Below are positions 23,611 through 28,319 of a stretch of DNA of 28,319 nt, one piece after another (within the stretch, counting starts at the first letter, position 1; each line of letters starts with the position of its first letter). A program made the position numbers and the translations under genes. A model generated the notes under the pieces. It was given only the letters and a program-made list of their open reading frames with translations. It searched no databases and was not told the DNA's origin. Origin of the DNA: an uncultured Acidaminococcus sp. (GTDB taxonomy: Bacteria > Bacillota_C > Negativicutes > Acidaminococcales > Acidaminococcaceae). Location of the stretch: the NCBI GenBank assembly GCA_900314165.1, contig OMUE01000073.1, positions 1 through 28,319 of the forward strand. The letters run 5' to 3'.

Positions 23611-23639
23611 AAGGGCTGTGAATTTCACAGCCCTTTTTT
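23611..23639 (+). terminator. rplU-prp-rpmA terminator
   Basis: GGGCTGTGA pairs perfectly with TCACAGCCC across a 3-nt loop, followed by T6. Confidence 0.88.
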
Positions 23640-23653
23640 GCTATCATCATAGG

Positions 23654-23780
23654 CGGGCTCCACTGGCAATATTTTCGGCAAGCCGAAAAATCTTGTGGAG
23701 CCCCTACGAATAAAAAAGAGACGTTCGTAGGGGCGGCACAAGACTTTTGCGTAGCAAAATGTCGCCAGTGCCGCCCGCTT
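23654..23780. repeat. BIME-like pair of inverted REP-like repeats (copies D and E)
   Basis: Copy D (about 23654-23713) is a long hairpin, GGGCTCCAC ... GTGGAGCCC, followed by CTACGAA. Copy E (about 23724-23780) is the reverse orientation: TTCGTAGGGGCGGCAC ... GTGCCGCCC. The CCCCTACGAA and TTCGTAGGGG ends face each other across about 14 bp. The ends match copies A-C elsewhere in the window. No coding is seen in this gap. Confidence 0.6.
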
Positions 23781-23801
23781 GTTTATAGAAAGGCTGCTGC
23801 T

Positions 23802-24188
23802 ATGGAAGAAACACAGCTGAAACGGGTCCGGAGCTTTGTGGGCAAGGGGTTGGACAGCCTGCTAAGCGAAGATATGGACGACGCCCAGGGCAATCTCATG
23901 TGGGCTAAACAGGCTCAGCGGGATTGGGAGGAAATCCGGAAAACCCTTAGCCCGGAAGAGACAGAGGCCTGCCGGGAACATCTCCGGGAACTGGAGGCAG
24001 CTCCTAAGATGGCTGCTAACGCCGGGGATTCCCTGCTGGATCTGGAAGGCGTCCGCTGCATAGATTTTGACAGGGTCCTGGTGTTTTACAGATATAACGC
24101 CAATTACCAATTGGTGTTCCTGATCCGCCTGGCTCTGGATGAACCGGAATGGGAAGAATTGGTCCGGGACGGCAAACCCGTAAAATAG
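23802..24188 (+). CDS. hypothetical protein, 128 residues
   Basis: I do not recognise this protein. It is acidic and soluble, with no signal peptide or membrane helix. A predicted helical N-terminal two-thirds (MEETQLKRVRSFV, WAKQAQRDWEEIRKTLSPEE) leads to a compact C-terminus, VLVFYRYNANYQLVFLIRLAL, that reads like two beta strands. Codon use resembles the neighbouring genes, and AGAAAGG lies upstream of the ATG, so it is probably real. It stands between the BIME-like repeats and the rpoB promoter with no clear promoter or partner of its own. Confidence 0.6.
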   Translation: MEETQLKRVRSFVGKGLDSLLSEDMDDAQGNLMWAKQAQRDWEEIRKTLSPEETEACREHLRELEAAPKMAANAGDSLLDLEGVRCIDFDRVLVFYRYNANYQLVFLIRLALDEPEWEELVRDGKPVK

Positions 24189-24213
24189 TTTACAAAGATT
24201 TCACAATTCTAAC

Positions 24214-24242
24214 TGGAAAATAAACAATCCACATGGTATAAT
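24214..24242 (+). promoter_or_regulatory. promoter of the rpoB leader
   Basis: TATAAT at 24237-24242 with GG before it, and TGGAAA at 24214-24219 as a weak -35 (17-bp spacer). The predicted start is 24249-24251. Confidence 0.6.
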
Positions 24243-24341
24243 TATCGTCCATGAAGTTTGCTAATGCAGGATTTATAAGGTTTCGCGAGTGCTCAGTGGT
24301 TGGACATCGCGTTCCCGCTCAAGTGAGGAGAGGAGCACGAC

Positions 24342-24377
24342 ATGCTGACTGAGAGAACGTACAAGACACAAGGCTGA
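24342..24377 (+). CDS. candidate 11-residue leader peptide of rpoB
   Basis: ATG 24342 lies 6 nt after AGGAG (24331-24335) and encodes [11 protein letters not shown], ending at TGA 24375-24377. The stop lies inside the left arm of the terminator at 24369-24383, so a ribosome at the stop would block that hairpin. No run of a single amino-acid codon is seen, so ordinary amino-acid starvation sensing is not obvious. It may be chance. Confidence 0.35.
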   Translation: MLTERTYKTQG

Positions 24378-24411
24378 TCAATAGACTGTTTATTGATTGC
24401 CTTGTTTTTTT
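24369..24411 (+). terminator. terminator inside the rpoB leader
   Basis: CAAGGC-tg-ATCAATA (24369-24383) pairs with TTATTGAT(T)GCCTTG (24390-24404) with one small internal mismatch and a 6-nt loop, followed by T7. It is an efficient-looking intrinsic terminator placed upstream of an essential gene. Confidence 0.75.
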
Positions 24412-24454
24412 GTGTGATAGAAAACCTGCCTGGAGAAAAGGAGTGAGAGACCAC

Positions 24455-27400
24455 ATGTTTAAGCCGGTTCATAATGGTGACCGTATACGGTACAGTTATG
24501 CTAGGATCAAAGAAGTTCTGAAGATGCCTCATTTGATCGACTTGCAGAGAAAATCTTATGAGTGGTTTATTCGGGAAGGGCTGCACGACGTATTCAAAGA
24601 CGTGTCCCCTATTAAAGACTTTACGGATAATCTGGAACTGAGTTTTGAAAACTTCACCATCGGTGATCCTAAGTATGATGTGGAAAAATGCAAAGAGAAG
24701 GATGCTACGTATGCAGCTCCTTTGAATGTAGATGTCCGCCTGCTGTATAAGGATACCGGCGAAATCAAAGAATCTACCGTATTCATGGGGGATTTCCCTC
24801 TGATGACCGATACGGGTACTTTCGTTATCAACGGTGCAGAACGTGTTATCGTCAGCCAGCTGGTTCGTTCTCCCGGCGTATATTATGCAAAAGACCAGGA
24901 TCCCATGGGCAAGTTCCTGTATGGGACCACCGTCATCCCTAACCGGGGCGCCTGGATCGAATACGAAACGGACCTGAACGACATCATCTATGCCCGCGTA
25001 GACCGTACCCGCAAGCTGCCGGCAACGGCTCTGCTGCGCGTTATGGGCCTGCCTTCCAACGACGACATCATCAAGACCTTCGGGGAACATCCTTCTCTGA
25101 CAGCTACCCTGGCCAAGGATACCACGAAGAACAAAGAAGATGCCCTGCTGGAAATCTACCGGAAACTGCGTCCCGGCGAACCTGCCAACCTGGAAAACGC
25201 GGATCAGCTCGTCAAGAACATCTTCTCCGATAACCGCCGTTATGATCTGGCAAGCGTAGGCCGGTACAAGATCAATAAGAAACTGGGCTGGCGGCAGCGC
25301 CTCCATGGCAAAGAACTGACGTCCCCCATTGCCTTCGTCAATGCAGATGGTTCCCAGGGTGAAGTCGTCATTCCTGCCGGTACCGTCATCGGCGACGAAG
25401 AAATCGATAAGATCGAACAAAGCGGTATCTTCAGCCAGGAAGGCTACAGCATCGTCTGGGTGAAATTCCAGGAAAAACCGGAACGGCTGATTGTGACCCA
25501 CGACATTGACGCTTCCGTCCGGATTATTACTCCTTCCGACGTCATTGCATCCTTTGCATATCTGCTGAACGTCATTGATGGCATGGAAGGCAAGGACGAT
25601 ATCGACCATCTGGGCAACCGCCGCGTTCGCTGCGTAGGCGAACTGCTACAGAACCAGTTCCGCATCGGTATGAGCCGTATGGAGCGGGTCATCCGGGAAC
25701 GGATGACTATGCAGGATGCCGACGCTATTACGCCCCAAGCCCTCATCAATATCCGCCCTGTTGTGGCCGCTGTAAAAGAATTCTTCGGCAGCAGCCAGTT
25801 GTCCCAGTTCATGGACCAGAACAACCCTCTGGCCGAACTGACCCATAAACGTCGTCTGTCCGCTTTGGGACCTGGCGGTCTGTCCCGTGAACGTGCTGGC
25901 TACGAAGTCCGCGACGTACACGTATCCCACTACGGCCGTATGTGTCCTATTGAAACCCCTGAAGGTCCTAACATCGGGCTGATCGGCTCCCTGGCTGCCT
26001 TCGGTGTGGTGAACCGGTATGGCTTCATCGAAACTCCGTACCGCAAAGTGGACAAGAAGACCTGCAAGGTTACAAACGAAATCGTCTACATGACCGCAGA
26101 CGAAGAAGATAATTATATTATCGCCCAGGCCAACGAACCGTTGAACGAAGATGGTACCTTCGTGAACCCTCACGTAACCTGCCGTGAACGGAACGACGTG
26201 CCTGTGGTACCGCCTAACCGTGTAGATTTCATGGACGTATCTCCTAAACAGGTACTGTCCATTGCAGCTGCCCTGATTCCTTTCCTGGAAAACGATGACG
26301 CCAACCGTGCCCTGATGGGTGCTAACATGCAGCGTCAGGCTGTGCCTCTGCTGAATCCGAAGGCTCCTGTAGTCGGTACCGGTATGGAATACAAGATCGC
26401 CGTGGACTCCGGCGTCTGCATTCTGGCTAAGCATGCCGGCACTGTGAAATACGTCAGCGGTGACAAGATCATCGTGACCCGGGACGACGGAAACGGTGTG
26501 GACGAATACAACGTGCTGAAGTTCAAACGGTCCAACCAAAGCACCTGCGTGAACCAGAGACCTATCGTGTTCAAGGGTGACAAAGTGGAAGAAGGCCAGG
26601 TGCTGGCTGATGGTCCTGCTACGGATCACGGCGAACTGGCTTTGGGCCGCAACGCCATTGCCGCCTACATGCCTTGGGAAGGCTACAACTACGAAGACGC
26701 TGTACTGCTGTCCGAAGATCTGGTAAAGGACGACGTATTTACGTCCATCCATATTGAAGAATACAACTGCGACGCCCGGGATACGAAGCTGGGACCTGAA
26801 GAAATCACCCGCGACATTCCTAACGTGTCCGAAGAAACCCTGAAGGACCTGGATGAAGATGGTATCATCCGCATCGGTGCCGAAGTCCGTCCTGGGGATA
26901 TCCTGGTTGGTAAGGTGACTCCGAAAGGTGAAACGGAACTGTCCGCAGAAGAACGGCTGATCCGTGCCATCTTTGCGGAAAAGGCCAGAGAAGTGCGGGA
27001 TAGCTCCCTGCGCGTGCCTCACGGCGAAAGCGGTATCATCGTCAGCGTACAGATCTTTACCCGCGAAAACGGGGACGAACTGCCTCCTGGCGTCAACAAG
27101 CAAGTCCGCGTCCATATCGTACAAAAACGGAAGATTTCCGAAGGCGATAAGATGGCAGGGCGCCATGGTAACAAGGGCGTTGTGTCCAGAATCATGCCTC
27201 GCGAAGATATGCCCTTCCTGCCTAACGGCGAACCGGTCCAGATCGTACTGAACCCTCTGGGCGTACCTTCCCGTATGAATATCGGGCAGATCCTGGAAGC
27301 TCACCTGGGCTGGGCTGCTGTAGGCCTGGGTATGCGTATCGAATCCGGGGATAAGAATATTGCCAACGAACTGAAAGAAGCCGGCTACGATGTAGATCAA

Positions 27401-28183
27401 TACGGCATGCCCCAGACGGTGGACCATGCAGTGCCCGTGGCTGTGCCCGTATTCGATTCCGCCCGTGAAGACGATATGGAAAAGACCCTGAAACTGGGCG
27501 GCGTAGATCCCAGCGGCAAGACCATCCTGTACGATGGCCGTACCGGTGAACCCTTTGATAACCCTGTAACCGTAGGCTGCATCTACTATCTGAAGCTCCA
27601 CCATCTGGTAGCGGATAAGATCCATGCCCGTTCTACCGGCCCGTACTCCCTGGTTACCCAGCAGCCTCTGGGTGGTAAAGCCCAGTTCGGCGGCCAGAGA
27701 TTCGGTGAAATGGAAGTTTGGGCCCTGGAAGCTTACGGGGCCGCTTACACCCTGCAGGAAATCCTGACCGTGAAGTCCGATGACGTGGTAGGCCGTGTGA
27801 AAGCTTACGAAGCCATCGTGAAGGGCGAAAACATTCCTGAACCCGGCGTACCTGAATCCTTCAAGGTATTGGTGAAGGAAATGCAGAGCATCGGCCTGGA
27901 TATCCAGGTACTGGATGAAGACGATGAAGAAATCGACCTGGACGATGAAGATGAAGACATCGGCATGGGCGATATCAACAGAGAAATGGACCGGGATATG
28001 GACAACCGGAACAACGGTCCTGCTGTGAACATGGGTGGCGAAGCCCCTGCAAATACCTATGACGAAGAACTGAGCCCGGATGAAGATCAGCCGGAAGAAA
28101 GCGACTTCGACGTCATTGCTGATATCGGCAATATGAATCTGGATGGTTCTCAGGGCGACGATGACGGCTCTGATGCAGAGTAA
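24455..28183 (+). CDS. rpoB: DNA-directed RNA polymerase subunit beta
   Basis: This is the beta subunit of RNA polymerase, 1242 residues. The rifampicin region reads [20 protein letters not shown] then [20 protein letters not shown], with the usual D, H and S at the main resistance positions (E. coli 516, 526, 531), so no resistance change is seen. Later hallmarks are [31 protein letters not shown] and [20 protein letters not shown]. The last 90 residues (from about 1153) form a very acidic tail. ATG 24455 follows AAGGAG at 11 nt. The gene is not preceded by rplL as in the common rplJL-rpoBC cluster. rpoC follows after 17 nt. Confidence 0.97.
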   Translation: MFKPVHNGDRIRYSYARIKEVLKMPHLIDLQRKSYEWFIREGLHDVFKDVSPIKDFTDNLELSFENFTIGDPKYDVEKCKEKDATYAAPLNVDVRLLYKDTGEIKESTVFMGDFPLMTDTGTFVINGAERVIVSQLVRSPGVYYAKDQDPMGKFLYGTTVIPNRGAWIEYETDLNDIIYARVDRTRKLPATALLRVMGLPSNDDIIKTFGEHPSLTATLAKDTTKNKEDALLEIYRKLRPGEPANLENADQLVKNIFSDNRRYDLASVGRYKINKKLGWRQRLHGKELTSPIAFVNADGSQGEVVIPAGTVIGDEEIDKIEQSGIFSQEGYSIVWVKFQEKPERLIVTHDIDASVRIITPSDVIASFAYLLNVIDGMEGKDDIDHLGNRRVRCVGELLQNQFRIGMSRMERVIRERMTMQDADAITPQALINIRPVVAAVKEFFGSSQLSQFMDQNNPLAELTHKRRLSALGPGGLSRERAGYEVRDVHVSHYGRMCPIETPEGPNIGLIGSLAAFGVVNRYGFIETPYRKVDKKTCKVTNEIVYMTADEEDNYIIAQANEPLNEDGTFVNPHVTCRERNDVPVVPPNRVDFMDVSPKQVLSIAAALIPFLENDDANRALMGANMQRQAVPLLNPKAPVVGTGMEYKIAVDSGVCILAKHAGTVKYVSGDKIIVTRDDGNGVDEYNVLKFKRSNQSTCVNQRPIVFKGDKVEEGQVLADGPATDHGELALGRNAIAAYMPWEGYNYEDAVLLSEDLVKDDVFTSIHIEEYNCDARDTKLGPEEITRDIPNVSEETLKDLDEDGIIRIGAEVRPGDILVGKVTPKGETELSAEERLIRAIFAEKAREVRDSSLRVPHGESGIIVSVQIFTRENGDELPPGVNKQVRVHIVQKRKISEGDKMAGRHGNKGVVSRIMPREDMPFLPNGEPVQIVLNPLGVPSRMNIGQILEAHLGWAAVGLGMRIESGDKNIANELKEAGYDVDQYGMPQTVDHAVPVAVPVFDSAREDDMEKTLKLGGVDPSGKTILYDGRTGEPFDNPVTVGCIYYLKLHHLVADKIHARSTGPYSLVTQQPLGGKAQFGGQRFGEMEVWALEAYGAAYTLQEILTVKSDDVVGRVKAYEAIVKGENIPEPGVPESFKVLVKEMQSIGLDIQVLDEDDEEIDLDDEDEDIGMGDINREMDRDMDNRNNGPAVNMGGEAPANTYDEELSPDEDQPEESDFDVIADIGNMNLDGSQGDDDGSDAE

Positions 28184-28194
28184 GGAAGGAGTGA

Positions 28195-28319
<125 letters not shown>

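Larger units (their letters stand above)
24249..24454 (+). promoter_or_regulatory. rpoB leader with candidate attenuator
   Basis: The untranslated region of about 205 nt contains overlapping, mutually exclusive pairings. CGCGA (24284-24288)/TCGCG (24307-24311), GTGCTC (24289-24294)/GAGCAC (24333-24338), and CTCAGT (24292-24297)/ACTGAG (24348-24353) compete. The second pairing covers an AGGAG ribosome site. A short ORF follows that site, then a terminator whose left arm contains its stop codon. The rpoB start is 43 nt beyond the T-run. The alternative is a small RNA of about 160 nt plus a second rpoB promoter that I do not see. Confidence 0.5.

Noticed and set aside
25780..25960. rifampicin-resistance change in RpoB
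   Set aside because: The main resistance positions carry the wild-type D, H and S. The PLAELTH difference is ordinary lineage variation.
25646..27625. 659-residue minus-strand frame opposite rpoB
   Set aside because: Antisense shadow of a highly conserved gene.

Overview
The window is an ordinary housekeeping stretch of chromosome from a low-to-mid-GC Firmicute with a diderm flavour. A member of the Negativicutes (for example Acidaminococcaceae) is the best guess. The reasons are the Bacillus-like order ccpN-ppsR(yqfL)-dnaG-sigA, a T-box in front of glyQS, GatCAB, an L21/Prp/L27 operon, a waaE-like glycosyltransferase suggesting lipopolysaccharide, and a primary sigma factor with a large insertion not found in classical Firmicutes. 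The taxonomic call is inference. No prophage, insertion sequence, CRISPR array or resistance gene was found.

Layout, left to right. (1) 1-1119: an AT-rich edge, a flavin reductase-like protein, and a mosaic intergenic element built from 7-bp repeats. (2) 1120-8847: PEP synthase (ppsA), the CcpN-type repressor, the PEP synthase regulatory kinase/phosphorylase (ppsR), primase (dnaG) and the primary sigma factor (rpoD/sigA). (3) 8849-11830: a CAT-anticodon tRNA with a consensus promoter, a sulfatase/LTA-synthase-fold membrane enzyme and a family-2 glycosyltransferase. (4) 11843-14971: glyQS behind an unusually compact glycine T-box. (5) 15043-16668: a DUF4153-like membrane protein, convergent with a minus-strand trans-sulfuration enzyme (16810-17949). 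(6) 18221-21434: gatCAB, then an EamA transporter (21548-22429). (7) 22528-23603: rplU-prp-rpmA with a leader. (8) 23802-28319: a small hypothetical gene, then rpoB and the start of rpoC, preceded by a leader with a terminator and a short SD-equipped ORF.

Themes. Gluconeogenic entry at PEP is encoded together with its predicted transcriptional regulator (CcpN) and post-translational regulator (PpsR). The ppsA promoter carries an 11-bp inverted repeat that is a natural CcpN operator candidate. Neither ccpN nor ppsR has an ATG, GTG or TTG codon at the conserved N-terminus, so both appear to start on ATT/ATA-type codons behind good Shine-Dalgarno sequences. Translation genes (tRNA, glyQS, gatCAB, L21, L27) and transcription genes (rpoD, rpoB, rpoC) dominate the rest. 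Two RNA leaders stand out: the ultrashort Stem I glycine T-box and a possible ribosome-dependent attenuator before rpoB. Intergenic regions carry two families of small dispersed repeats: REP/BIME-like hairpins ending in CCTACG, and heptamer arrays.

All function calls come from reading translations and motifs by eye. No database search was run.
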